Notes: generated from the letters alone by a model not told the origin. 64,000 nucleotides of DNA from Megaleporinus macrocephalus (GCA_021613375.1 CM038703.1:18846694-18910693), one strand, 5' to 3'. Shown: positions 26,256 to 36,604, counted from the first letter of the stretch. A program made the numbers and translations.

Positions 26256-27890
26256 GATACACTACCAGTCAAACGTTTTAATACACTAGCAATCAAACGT
26301 TTTAGTACACTACCAGTCAAACGTTTTAGATCACTACCAGCCAAACGTTTTAGATCACTACCAGCCAAACGTTTTAGATCACTACCAGCCAAACGTTTTA
26401 GATCACTACTAGTCAAACGTTTTAATACACTAGCAATCAAACGTTTTAGTACACTACCAGCCAAACGTTTTAATACACTAGCAATCAAACGTTTTAGATC
26501 ACTACCAGCCAAACGTTTTAGATCACTACCAGTCAAACGTTTTAATACACTAGCAATCAAACGTTTTAGTACACTACCAGTCAAACGTTTTAGATCACTA
26601 CCAGTCAAACGTTTTAGATCACTACCAGTCAAACGTTTTAGATCACTACTAGTCAAACGTTTTAGATCACTACCAGTCAAACGTTTTAGATCACTACCAG
26701 TCAAACGTTTTAGATCACTACCAATCAAACGTTTTAGTACTCTACCAGCCAAACGTTTTAATACACTAGCAATCAAACGTTTTAGTACTCTACCAGCCAA
26801 ACGTTTTAATACACTAGCAATCAAACGTTTTAATACACTAGCAATCAAACGTTTTAGTACTCTACCAGCCAAACGTTTTAATACACTAGCAATCAAACGT
26901 TTTAATACACTACCAATCAAACGTTTTAGATCACTACCAATCAAACGTTTTAGTACTCTACCAGCCAAACGTTTTAATACACTAGCAATCAAACGTTTTA
27001 ATACACTACCAATCAAACGTTTTAATACACTACCAATCAAACGTTTTAGTACTCTACCAGCCAAACGTTTTAATACACTAGCAATCAAACGTTTTAGTAC
27101 TCTACCAGCCAAACGTTTTAGATCACTACCAATCAAACGTTTTAGTACTCTACCAGCCAAACGTTTTAATACACTAGCAATCAAACGTTTTAGTACACTA
27201 CCAGCCAAACGTTTTAATACACTAGCAATCAAACGTTTTAGTACTCTACCAGCCAAACGTTTTAATACACTAGCAATCAAACGTTTTAGTACTCTACCAG
27301 CCAAACGTTTTAATACACTAGCAATCAAACGTTTTAGTACTCTACCAGCCAAACGTTTTAATACACTAGCAATCAAACGTTTTAGTACACTACCAGCCAA
27401 ACGTTTTAGTACTCTACCAGCCAAACGTTTTAGATCACTACCAGCAAACGTTTTAGTACTCTACCAGCCAAACGTTTTAGATCACTACCAATCAAACGTT
27501 TTAGTACTCTACCAGCCAAACGTTTTAGATCACTACCAATCAAACGTTTTAGTACTCTACCAGCCAAACGTTTTAGTAACACTACCAGCCAAACGTTTTA
27601 GATCACTACCAATCAAACGTTTTAGTACTCTACCAGCCAAACGTTTTAGTAACACTACCAGCCAAACGTTTTAGTACTCTACCAGCCAAACGTTTTAGTA
27701 ACACTACCAGCCAAACGTTTTAGATCACTACCAATGAAACGTTTTAGTACTCTACCAGCCAAACGTTTTAGATCACTACCAATCAAACGTTTTAGTACTC
27801 TACCAGCCAAACGTTTTAATACACTACCAATCAAACGTTTTAGTACTCTACCAGCCAAACGTTTTAATACACTAGCAATCAAACGTTTTA
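26256..27890. repeat. Higher-order block, copy 2 (1635 bp) of the 24-bp array
   Basis: Rare unit variants recur at exactly 1635 bp: CCAGCAAACG at 25806 and 27441, CCAATGAAAC at 26096 and 27731, and the 25-bp GATACAC unit at 26256 and 27891. The minus-strand reading frames around these positions are identical over long stretches. This shows a recent block duplication within the array. Confidence 0.85.
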
Positions 27891-29270
27891 GATACACTAC
27901 CAGTCAAACGTTTTAATACACTAGCAATCAAACGTTTTAGTACACTACCAGTCAAACGTTTTAGATCACTACCAGCCAAACGTTTTAGATCACTACCAGC
28001 CAAACGTTTTAGATCACTACCAGCCAAACGTTTTAGATCACTACTAGTCAAACGTTTTAATACACTAGCAATCAAACGTTTTAGTACACTACCAGCCAAA
28101 CGTTTTAATACACTAGCAATCAAACGTTTTAGATCACTACCAGCCAAACGTTTTAGATCACTACCAGTCAAACGTTTTAATACACTAGCAATCAAACGTT
28201 TTAGTACACTACCAGTCAAACGTTTTAGATCACTACCAGTCAAACGTTTTAGATCACTACCAGTCAAACGTTTTAGATCACTACTAGTCAAACGTTTTAG
28301 ATCACTACCAGTCAAACGTTTTAGATCACTACCAGTCAAACGTTTTAGATCACTACCAATCAAACGTTTTAGTACTCTACCAGCCAAACGTTTTAATACA
28401 CTAGCAATCAAACGTTTTAGTACTCTACCAGCCAAACGTTTTAATACACTAGCAATCAAACGTTTTAATACACTAGCAATCAAACGTTTTAGTACTCTAC
28501 CAGCCAAACGTTTTAATACACTAGCAATCAAACGTTTTAATACACTACCAATCAAACGTTTTAGATCACTACCAATCAAACGTTTTAGTACTCTACCAGC
28601 CAAACGTTTTAATACACTAGCAATCAAACGTTTTAATACACTACCAATCAAACGTTTTAATACACTACCAATCAAACGTTTTAGTACTCTACCAGCCAAA
28701 CGTTTTAATACACTAGCAATCAAACGTTTTAGTACTCTACCAGCCAAACGTTTTAGATCACTACCAATCAAACGTTTTAGTACTCTACCAGCCAAACGTT
28801 TTAATACACTAGCAATTAAACGTTTTAGTACTCTACCAGCCAAACGTTTTAATACACTAGCAATCAAACGTTTTAGTACTCTACCAGCCAAACGTTTTAA
28901 TACACTAGCAATCAAACGTTTTAGTACACTACCAGCCAAACGTTTTAGTACTCTACCAGCCAAACGTTTTAGATCACTACCAGCAAACGTTTTAGTACTC
29001 TACCAGCCAAACGTTTTAGATCACTACCAATCAAACGTTTTAGTACTCTACCAGCCAAACGTTTTAGATCACTACCAATCAAACGTTTTAGTACTCTACC
29101 AGCCAAACGTTTTAGTAACACTACCAGCCAAACGTTTTAGATCACTACCAATCAAACGTTTTAGTACTCTACCAGCCAAACGTTTTAGTAACACTACCAG
29201 CCAAACGTTTTAGTACTCTACCAGCCAAACGTTTTAGTAACACTACCAGCCAAACGTTTTAGATCACTAC
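27891..29270. repeat. Higher-order block, copy 3 of the 24-bp array, with a 96-bp deletion
   Basis: The unit order follows copy 2, but the CCAGCAAACG marker is at 28980, i.e. 1539 bp after the previous one. That is 96 bp (four units) shorter than 1635. The translated unit strings of the two blocks match except for a missing four-unit segment. Copy 3 lacks the CCAATGAAAC variant shared by the earlier copies, so that change arose before or within the copy 1/copy 2 duplication. The right boundary is approximate. Confidence 0.75.
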
Positions 29271-31476
29271 CAATCAAACGTTTTAGTACACTACCAGTCA
29301 AACGTTTTAGATCACTACCAATCAAACGTTTTACTACTCTACCAGCCAAACGTTTTAGATCACTACCAATCAAACGTTTTAGTACTCTACCAGCCAAACG
29401 TTTTAATACACTAGCAATCAAACATTTTAGTACTCTACCAGTCAAACGTTTTAGATCACTACCAATCAAACGTTTTAGTACTCTACCAGCCAAACGTTTT
29501 AGATCACTACCAATCAAACGTTTTAGTACTCTACCAGCCAAACGTTTTAGATCACTACCAGTCAAACGTTTTAATACACTAGCAATCAAACGTTTTAGTA
29601 CACTACCAGTCAAACGTTTTAGATCACTACCAGCCAAACGTTTTAGATCACTACCAGCCAAACGTTTTAGATCACTACCAGCCAAACGTTTTAGATCACT
29701 ACTAGTCAAACGTTTTAATACACTAGCAATCAAACGTTTTAGTACACTACCAGCCAAACGTTTTAGATCACTACCAGTCAAACGTTTTAATACACTAGCA
29801 ATCAAACGTTTTAGTACACTACCAGTCAAACGTTTTAGATCACTACCAGTCAAACGTTTTAGATCACTACCAGTCAAACGTTTTAGATCACTACCAGCCA
29901 AACGTTTTAGATCACTACCAGCCAAATGTTTTAGTACGCTACCAGCCAAACGTTTTAGATCACTACCAGCCAAATGTTTTAGATCACTACCAGCCAAACG
30001 TTTTAGATCACTACCAGCCAAACGTTTTAGTACGCTACCAGTCAAACGTTTTAGTACACTACCAGTCAAACGTTTTAGATCACTACCAGTCAAACGTTTT
30101 AGTAACACTACCAGTCAAACGTTTTAGATACACTACCAGCCAAACGTTTTAGATACACTACCAGTCAAACGTTTTAGTACGCTACCAGTCAAACGTTTTA
30201 GTACACTACCAGTCAAACGTTTTAGATCACTACCAGCCAAACGTTTTAGATCACTACCAGCCAAATGTTTTAGTACGCTACCAGTCAAACGTTTTAGTAC
30301 ACTACCAGCCAAACGTTTTAGATCACTACCAGTCAAACGTTTTAGATACACTACCAGTCAAACGTTTTAGATCACTACCAGTCAAACGTTTTAGTACACT
30401 ACTAGTCAAACGTTTTAGATCACTACCAGTCAAACGTTTTAGATCACTACCAGCCAAACGTTTTAGTACACTACCAGTCAAACGTTTTAGAACACTACCA
30501 GTCAAACGTTTTAGTAACACTACCAGTCAAACGTTTTAGTACACTACCAGTCAAACGTTTTAGATCACTACCAGTCAAACGTTTTAGATCACTACCAGCC
30601 AAACGTTTTAGTACACTACCAGTCAAACGTTTTAGAACACTACCAGCCAAACGTTTTAGATCACTACCAGCCAAAGTTTTAGTTCACTACCAGCCAAACG
30701 TTTTAGTAACACTACCAGTCAAACGTTGTAGTACACTACCAGTCAAACATTTTAGTACACTACCAGCCAAACGTTTTAGAACACTACCAGTCAAACGTTT
30801 CAGATCACTACCAGCCAAACGTTTTAGTACACTACCAGTCAAACGTTTTAGAACACTACCAGTCAAACGTTTTAGAACACTACCAGTCAAACGTTTCAGA
30901 ACACTACCAGTCAAACGTTTTAGAACACTACCAGTCAAACGTTTTAGAACACTACCAGTCAAACGTTTCAGAACACTACCAGTCAAACGTTTTAGAACAC
31001 TACCAGTCAAACGTTTCAGAACACTACCAGTCAAACGTTTTAGAACACTACCAGTCAAACGTTTTAGAACACTACCAGTCAAACGTTTCAGAACACTACC
31101 AGTCAAACGTTTTAGAACACTACCAGTCAAACGTTTTAGATCACTACCAGCCAAACGTTTTAGTACACTACCAGTCAAACGTTTTAGAACACTACCAGTC
31201 AAACGTTTTAGATCACTACCAGTCAAACGTTTTAGTACACTACCAGTCAAACGTTTTAGATCACTACCAGTCAAACGTTTTAGATCACTACCAGTCAAAC
31301 GTTTTAGATCACTACCAAACGTTTTAGATCACTACCAGTCAAACGTTTTAGTAACACTACCACTCAAACGTTTTAGATCACTACCAGTCAAACGTTTTAG
31401 ATACACTACCAGCCAAACGTTTTAGTACACTACCAGCCAAACGTTTTAGTACACTACCAGTCAAACGTTTTAGAAC
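29271..31476. repeat. Exon-proximal arm of the 24-bp array with different unit types
   Basis: Here GATCAC, GTACAC and GAACAC units ending CCAGT dominate. Around 30790-31130 many units read GTTTCAGAACAC, with TTTCAG replacing TTTTAG in every second or third copy. Single CpG losses appear (AAATGTTTT near 29925, 29970 and 30265; AAACATTTT near 29420 and 30748). A partial fourth copy of the GATCACTACTAGTC-containing block is seen at about 29540-29890. Confidence 0.75.
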
Positions 31477-31542
31477 TGTTCAACAACCAGAAACAAATAA
31501 ACAAAGAAATATTTAAAAGATGGGCAGTGCAGCTGCACTTAC
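31477..31542 (-). other. 66-bp unique intron segment between the satellite and the sdk1 donor
   Basis: This is the only non-repetitive intron sequence next to the 5' splice site. It includes the donor GTAAGTGCAGCTG in gene direction and an AAATATTTCTTTGTTTATTT stretch. Confidence 0.85.
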
Positions 31543-31690
31543 ACTCTGCTGCTGGGGATGATCTTATAACCATCCCTGTACCACGTCACCTGTGGCCGGG
31601 GGAAACAGCTGACTGCTGGTGAGTTGAGGATAGCGGCCCGTCCTTGGGTAACAGATTTCCGCTGGTCAGCCTCCACAAATTCTCCCATAT
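31543..31690 (-). CDS. sdk1: sidekick (sdk1-like) coding exon, first half of Ig domain 2
   Basis: This 148-bp exon starts Ig domain 2. The minus-strand acceptor is CTACCCACAG. AT completes the tyrosine codon, then MGEFVEADQRKSVTQGRAAI, a cysteine in PAVSC, RPQVTWYRDG with the core tryptophan, and KIIPSSR. Two bases GT precede the donor GTAAGT. The DQRK-V-QG-AAILN pattern resembles remembered SDK1 more than SDK2 (EKRQSVNHGEAAV), which is the main reason for the SDK1 call. Ig1 and Ig2 belong to the N-terminal horseshoe used for homophilic binding (family knowledge). Reading through the donor would meet TAA after one codon (GTG TAA), so retention of the intron would truncate the protein. The following exon (expected to carry TLENQLVIL and YYVQAVN) is not found in 1-31542. 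The intron begins with only 66 bp of unique sequence before a 6.85-kb tandem array. Confidence 0.93.
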
Positions 31691-32718
31691 CTGTGGGTAG
31701 ACGAATACTGCAGTCAAACACATGAATAAGCATGGTGGAAGACAAAAAACAAAACTCCCCTAACGCTTCTGCAGACCACCGGGCCTTTTCTTTACATGTA
31801 AGCATTAACCACATAGGTGTTCAATCAAACAGAGGCTTTTATTCATGGCACGCTGCGCTACGAGATTGCATCACAGAGCAGAATGAAAACGAAAAAAAAA
31901 AAACAAATAAATTGGCAGTACTGTGCCATGAATTCTTTGACATAATTCAGAGGAAAAAGCAATGCATTTTGCACATCATTTCAAAGTGTTTAAAATGGTT
32001 CATTTCGGAGATGGAAATGCAAACATGAAGCAGTGGGGGAGACGGAGATGGAGAGACTTGCTGAGCCTTGCTGAGATAATGGTGGAGAAAGAACAGGATT
32101 GGCTGATGAAAATGCATCAAATGATGAATTTTTCTAATGTAAACAGATCTGAGGCATGAGGCAGTAAGGCATGACCGTGTGGAACGGTGTCAGTCTCTTG
32201 TACTATTTCAGTCTATATATAACCGTGGTATACTACTGAGGAGCACCTTTACATTAATAGTTCATCTGATACGTTAGGCCTTCTGTTCAACTCCTAAATT
32301 TCTAATCAATGCTCCCATTGATTCGCTCGGCTGAAACTACCTAGATACCACCAAAAAAATCTGATTGGACAGTTTTTTGATTTGACGCTTTTCTTCCAAC
32401 TGAAATGTAACTATGAACAGCAGTGCTGCAGTGTTTGTAGAGTACAAGATTGACGATTCTATCAAACAAAAACAAACCAGAAATTACTTTTTCTTCACAG
32501 AAATGATAAAGTCTTCTCTGAGTGCCTAGAAGTCCCTGAGGTCTCCACACTGTAAGACCCCAAGAGCTGTTAACACACCTGGTTTAACTCATTAGATAAA
32601 CACAAAGTCCCTAATGAGCTGAATCTACTGTATAAGCATGGAAAAACACAGAAATATGCAGGAGTTCCTGGGATTGAACGTTAGAACCACTCCACTGATT
32701 GGTCACACACACACTCAC
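31691..32718 (-). other. sdk1: sdk1 intron between Ig1 and Ig2 exons (1028 bp)
   Basis: It runs from donor GTGAGT (beside 32719) to acceptor CTACCCACAG (beside 31690). The acceptor has only a short, interrupted pyrimidine stretch. The interior holds a run of 12 A near 31890 and otherwise no recognisable element. Reading frames seen here are short and not conserved in appearance. Confidence 0.85.
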
Positions 32719-32825
32719 ATGCCACTTGTACTTCCGCTCTTCTTTGCAGCAGTGCGCCCATTCTGTTCCTCACTACACACTGGTATGTACCCATGTCTGA
32801 GCGCTGCAGGGATGGAACAGTATAC
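32719..32825 (-). CDS. sdk1: sidekick (sdk1-like) coding exon, second half of Ig domain 1
   Basis: This 107-bp exon completes Ig domain 1 of the sidekick protein. On the minus strand the acceptor is CTCTCTCAG. The first base G completes a lysine begun in the upstream exon, followed by [20 protein letters not shown], which holds the Ig motif D-x-G-x-Y-x-C with the second domain cysteine. [16 protein letters not shown] follows, then a single T before the donor GTGAGT. That T joins AT of the next exon to give tyrosine, so the frame is continuous. NRMGALLQR is strongly conserved in sidekicks. The acceptor's pyrimidine tract is made of the complement of a GA-rich simple repeat (32826-32884), which is unusual. 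Residues 1 to 35 show no stop or frameshift, so the gene looks intact here. Confidence 0.93.
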
Positions 32826-32884
32826 CTGAGAGAGAGAAAGCAAGAGACAGCGAGTGAGAGAGAGAGAGCGAGAGGGGGAGAGAA
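32826..32884 (-). promoter_or_regulatory. Polypyrimidine tract of an sdk1 acceptor formed by a GA/CT simple repeat
   Basis: On the plus strand this is an impure (GA)n run, GAGAGAGAAAGCAAGAGACA onward. On the gene strand it becomes an almost pure CT tract of about 55 bases leading directly into CTCTCAG at the exon start. Length variation of such repeats could tune acceptor strength (inference). Confidence 0.7.
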
Positions 32885-33029
32885 ATACAGAACCATATAC
32901 ACTTTTGCAGGTAAATTTCATCATACCACATCACCTCATAACTTTTTTCACGTAAGCACAGTGCTATGCCAATTTGATATTTGTCGGTGCATTTAGGCAC
33001 TTGCAAGAGATTTCAATTCTAAGTGCGTT

Positions 33030-33430
33030 CTCACTTAGAGGTACCGGGTTAATAGGTTTACCCTTGCAGCCGAGGCCAGGCCTTTTTGCCAACCTGCACA
33101 TTAGAGCAAGCAAATCATTAAAATGCCATTAGACTCCCACCCAGCTCTTGCCTGCGATGACGAATATCAGCCCCATGCCAAATGGCCACTTCCCCCGATA
33201 TTAGCGCCCGTGGAAACAAAGCATTAAAACGTGCCGTTATTTCTAAATGTGGCTAATGCGCTGCATCTTCTTCCTCACCCGAACCTACTCATGCCCTCCA
33301 AAATGCAGCTGTGGGTTCGTCTCCGAGGGAATCTTTTCCTCCATGGAGAGTCAGTAGGAACCCCAGTGCTGCTCAAACAGTGCTGCTCCACTGCTGATGA
33401 TGGAAGATAATTGGAAAAGCAATACCAATT
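33030..33430. promoter_or_regulatory. Candidate conserved element inside the short sdk1 intron
   Basis: Less AT-rich than its flanks, with AGCAAATCATTAAAATGCCA, GATATTAGCGCCCGTGG, AAAGCATTAAAACGTGCCG and GTGGCTAATGCGCTGC. It shows no repeat signature and no coding frame. Confidence 0.25.
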
Positions 33431-34307
33431 AGGCGAGCGAATTATACAGACGGACAAACTGTCCCTCCTCTATACGAATGTGTGGCGAAGGAATGCAAAA
33501 AAGAAGTAAAGCAAGGCAAATCAGCGCTAAGCATGAATCAAGTGCACTCACAGGTAGAAAAGCATGCCAATGCGTAATCCAACCGCGAAAACCCATCTCC
33601 AGCAGTGAGCCATTACATAAAGACAAAGGGAGCACACTGGGCTGATACTTCATCAGTTTTACCAATCGGTATGTCCAAGAAAGTGTTTAGAGCTAGCAGA
33701 GCTCACAAGCTGACATTAGAGAGCACAGCTGAGACTGCATTATTCTCCCGAAATGGAAAAATGATGAAGGGCAAGTATTGGAATTAAAAACTGTATGAAT
33801 GATTAAACATGCAATTGCATAAACTCCAGTAATCAGTGCAGGAAAAGTTAATTAAATTTTCATTTTAATTTCCTGTGCTTTCAGTTTTTATTCCTCATTC
33901 AAAGGACATTAAATAACTGCCCAAAACATGTGACGCTGTCTGACACTTCACAAATAGTGGTCCAGAAATGGGAGCCTGAAAAAACATATGATCTTTTAAA
34001 TCCAAAAATAGATCAACTGGGTAATAAACTAAAAAAAGAAGTTCTTACATCATATCAGGCAAGTCACTAATGAGACTAGCTTAAGACACCGCATAATAAC
34101 CACAGCGGCCACCCACGGCAGCATGTATTTTTGATTATCGCGAATACGTGTAACACGAGTCAGTGTGTAAGAAGGCTGCGTGGAGTTAGAAGGCAATGAA
34201 TTAGTTCCCCATGTTAAATGTGACCTGCTTTCCACCACCCCCCTCAGGGCAGTTGTCTAAGTGAGACCTCTCCTGCGGTGAAGGCTGGGATGAAGGCAGG
34301 CTCTCAC

Positions 34308-34467
34308 TTGTACTCCGGGGAGAAGGCAGTGATATCTGTGCTGTTGAACATCCACTTGAACTCTAGAGGCCAGCTGCCCTCTGCCAGACAGGTCATGACC
34401 AGCCGATTCCCCTCCAGGTGGGTTTCTGGAGGCCCTGGCTCCGTTTTGAAGTAAGGGGCCACGTCAC
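34308..34467 (-). CDS. sdk1: sidekick (sdk1-like) coding exon, first half of Ig domain 1
   Basis: This exon encodes the N-terminal half of the first immunoglobulin domain of a sidekick protein, a single-pass adhesion molecule with six Ig and thirteen fibronectin III domains that mediates homophilic synaptic matching, notably in retina (family knowledge). Read on the minus strand, a strong pyrimidine tract ends in CCCCGCAG and the exon opens with GT then codons for [11 protein letters not shown]. It continues through [11 protein letters not shown] (the first Ig cysteine), [12 protein letters not shown] (the core tryptophan) and an N-glycosylation sequon NST, and ends EY plus AA before the donor GTGAGA. 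Length is 2+156+2 = 160 bp. The two trailing bases join a G in the next exon to make lysine, so the phase fits exactly. [10 protein letters not shown] and [11 protein letters not shown] are hallmarks of sidekick Ig1. The form FKTEPG and the Ig2 exon favour SDK1 over SDK2. Which teleost duplicate (sdk1a or sdk1b) cannot be decided. The signal-peptide exon lies further upstream and is not recognised here. Confidence 0.93.
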
Positions 34468-35726
34468 CTGCGGGGAGAGATGAAAGAAAAGGGCGTGATT
34501 AGGAAGCCGAAGCAGCATCTGTCCCCCTCTTAATGTTCCAAGACCCTGGCAGAGCCACTCTCCAACACACCCTCCCAATTGAAGCCAATATTCCAGATCA
34601 TCAGTTCATCGGCTTTTCCAATTTGCCCTGACCACCAACACACTGCGAGGGGGGGGGGGGCGAGACCTGCTGTGTCTACACGCTGTGTAATCCGTGCATA
34701 ATCAGAAAGCATCTGTCCAAAAAAGGGGCTGCCACTTCCTGTGGCGTGCCTTACTTGAGTTCAGAGGCTCAATCATAAAAAAAAGGTAATCAAAAAAGGG
34801 CACCAGTTCCCAGACACAAATGCAGCGAGGTACTGCACTTTACTGAGCCACAGACTACTGACAACAACCTTCAATCCCCCAACCAAGGTTTCCATCTCCC
34901 TCTTCTCACAAGACAGGCACAAAGCTTTGACTTTAAAAAGAGACCTCTTAGTGCCAGAACAGTGGGGCACCATGTAACAGACTTCAATCGAAAAAGGGGA
35001 AGAAAAAAAAAACACATCCTTGCAGTGCCGCCCTCGAATCTCAGACAAATCAATTTGTGCTGTATGCTAGTTCCTTCTCACTGCATACAAATGATTTTGA
35101 AATAAGTATGGGGTCTTTTGTTATTGTGCCATTGGAAATCAGAGGCCACCTTGCAGGACACATCAGAAGGCGACAACTGGGGATGACTTTCAGTCACTAG
35201 ATAAAACGTTTTTCCACAAATTGGCAGGTCCCCCCAGGTCCTGAACAAAGCCCAGACACATTTTTTATTTTCGAGCTGGAAATACGTTTCTGCAACATTT
35301 AAGAGTTCGCCATCTGATCTTATTACACCCCGCACCTGTAGAGATTTCTCTCCTTTTGCTCTGGCCAAGTTCGTTATGGGGGATCTATGTGATTTCTTGG
35401 CTGTTGAACCACGATGTTTCAGATGATCAGGGTGAATGTCAAAAGGAGAAGGAAAGAGGTTATGAGATTATGAGTTAGTTCTCCATAAAAGGGTGCGTCT
35501 GTAATTTTGTAAACATAAGATCCCCTTTACTTTCACAATGTATGTTGGCTAATCTCCAAATGCTCACATTATTAACAAATGCTGAAGTAGTGCTAGTATT
35601 AGGATCAGGGATCAGCGGGTAAAGTTCACCTTCCCATACCGAACATGGCACCAGGAATACGTTCAATGGCTTTGCCCCCTTTACCACATTAAAATCTGCT
35701 CTAAGACTAGCTGTACAGAGGATACA
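34468..35726. other. Intron sequence upstream of the Ig1 exon
   Basis: A run of 13 G lies near 34650. A 96-codon minus-strand frame (35078-35368) has no signal peptide or known domain and is not called a gene. Confidence 0.6.
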
Positions 35727-35734
35727 GTAAAAAG

Positions 35735-36596
35735 TAGAGATGGAAAGATCGATCGGCTATGTATCGGTATCGGACGATTTTTAATCAAAATATGTAACCG
35801 GCCGATATTTCTCCAGTTTAGCCGATATGGGGAGTCGATCGATAGCGTTAAACAAATTAGCCTAATTTCTGTATTTCCAGCTAGCGTTTCGTTTAAACCC
35901 CTCCATGAAACTCCCTCCAGGCAGGTCCCTGCAATTCCTATCTGAACCACTAGGTGGAAATACATACCCTTTCATTTTCGAGGAACTGACTAAAGCCATG
36001 CGCCTCGCGAGAACAGTTTGTGGCGTTCCAGCATGTGCTGTTCGTCAGTTTTTACCGTATGTGACGCAGACTCAATCCAGGATGCGTGTCTCGTGGGGAA
36101 ACCAAGACAAAGACATTTAACACGACTAATCTGATACAGCACCACGCGGCTGAATACAGTGAATATCAGCAAACAGCAGAGCTAGCACACCCAGCTAGCA
36201 CAAAACTAATAACTAGAAAACCGTGCAGACCAGATCTGACCATAAACAGTAAAGCAGCAAGAATTCAATATCTACATTTAATGATTGCAGTTGTTTAAAA
36301 TAAATTGTTTAATGACTAGTTTTGACTGCATTTATTTTATTAGCTTTTTTTCATTTTAAATTAAGGGTCTAGATTTAATGTTTGCAGTACTGGCGATATT
36401 TGATATACTTTGTTTATTTACTCCTTTTTTTAAAAAAAAATATTATTCTGTTTTATATGAGCTTGTTAAAAATGGTAATAAACCAGTTTAGACCATGTTG
36501 GGCTAACAACTACATGTAGCCCTGCCTTGGCATCTAGCCGCGCCCCTCGATCAGAAAGGTAATCGGCGATCGGAATCGCTAAACAGTCCATCTCTA
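35735..36596 (+). mobile_element. hAT-like non-autonomous DNA transposon, copy A, with 8-bp target-site duplication
   Basis: The element starts TAGAGATGGA and ends TCCATCTCTA, giving matched inverted termini. It is flanked by a perfect 8-bp duplication GTAAAAAG at 35727-35734 and 36597-36604, diagnostic of the hAT superfamily. Its interior holds a decayed frame (about 36110-36175) reading FNTTNLIQHHAAEYSEYQ, which resembles the end of a BED zinc finger as found at the start of hAT transposases. No catalytic domain remains, so at 862 bp it is a deletion derivative. Terminal regions are rich in CGATCGG-type sequence (ATCGGCTATGTATCGG). Confidence 0.88.
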
Positions 36597-36604
36597 GTAA
36601 AAAG

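Larger units (their letters stand above)
24625..31476. repeat. 24-bp tandem satellite/minisatellite array, about 285 units
   Basis: The array is uninterrupted tandem copies of a 24-bp unit: CAAACGTTTTA, then one of GTACAC, GTACTC, ATACAC, GATCAC or GAACAC, then TACCAGC, TACCAGT, TACCAAT or TAGCAAT. A few units are 25 bp (GTAACAC, GATACAC) or 23 bp (one C lost, CCAGCAAACG). 6852 bp divided by 24 gives about 285 units. Each carries the 8-bp palindrome AAACGTTT and one CpG. It lies in the sdk1 intron, 66 bp downstream of the 5' splice site at 31543 in gene direction. The unit length being a multiple of three creates long reading frames with period eight (VLKRLIAS, DLKRLTGS) on the minus strand; I regard these as non-coding. 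There are no spacers, so it is not a CRISPR array. Confidence 0.98.
32826..34307 (-). other. sdk1: sdk1 intron between the two Ig1 exons (1482 bp)
   Basis: It has a GTGAGA donor at the high-coordinate end and a CAG acceptor beside 32825. The acceptor side is a GA/CT simple repeat. The middle (about 33030-33430) is less AT-rich and contains several CpG and CATTAG/ACAAAG-type motifs, so it may hold a conserved element. The remainder (33440-34300) is AT-rich and I see no coding or repeat signal in it. Confidence 0.85.

Noticed and set aside
24625..31476. Possible CRISPR array
   Set aside because: Units are directly adjacent with no unique spacers, the array sits in a vertebrate intron, and no cas-like gene is present.
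1..31542. Search for the next sdk1 exon (TLENQLVIL, YYVQAVNEKNG)
   Set aside because: No reverse-complement match to these conserved codons was recognised by eye; the exon probably lies outside the window.
31543..34467. Assignment to sdk2 instead of sdk1
   Set aside because: The Ig2 exon pattern (DQRK-V-QG-AAILN) agrees with remembered SDK1 rather than SDK2 (EKRQSVNHGEAAV). A tree with full sequences would settle it.
35078..35368. 96-codon minus-strand frame near the Ig1 exon as an alternative first exon
   Set aside because: No signal peptide, no suitable donor in the right phase that I could see, and no known domain.
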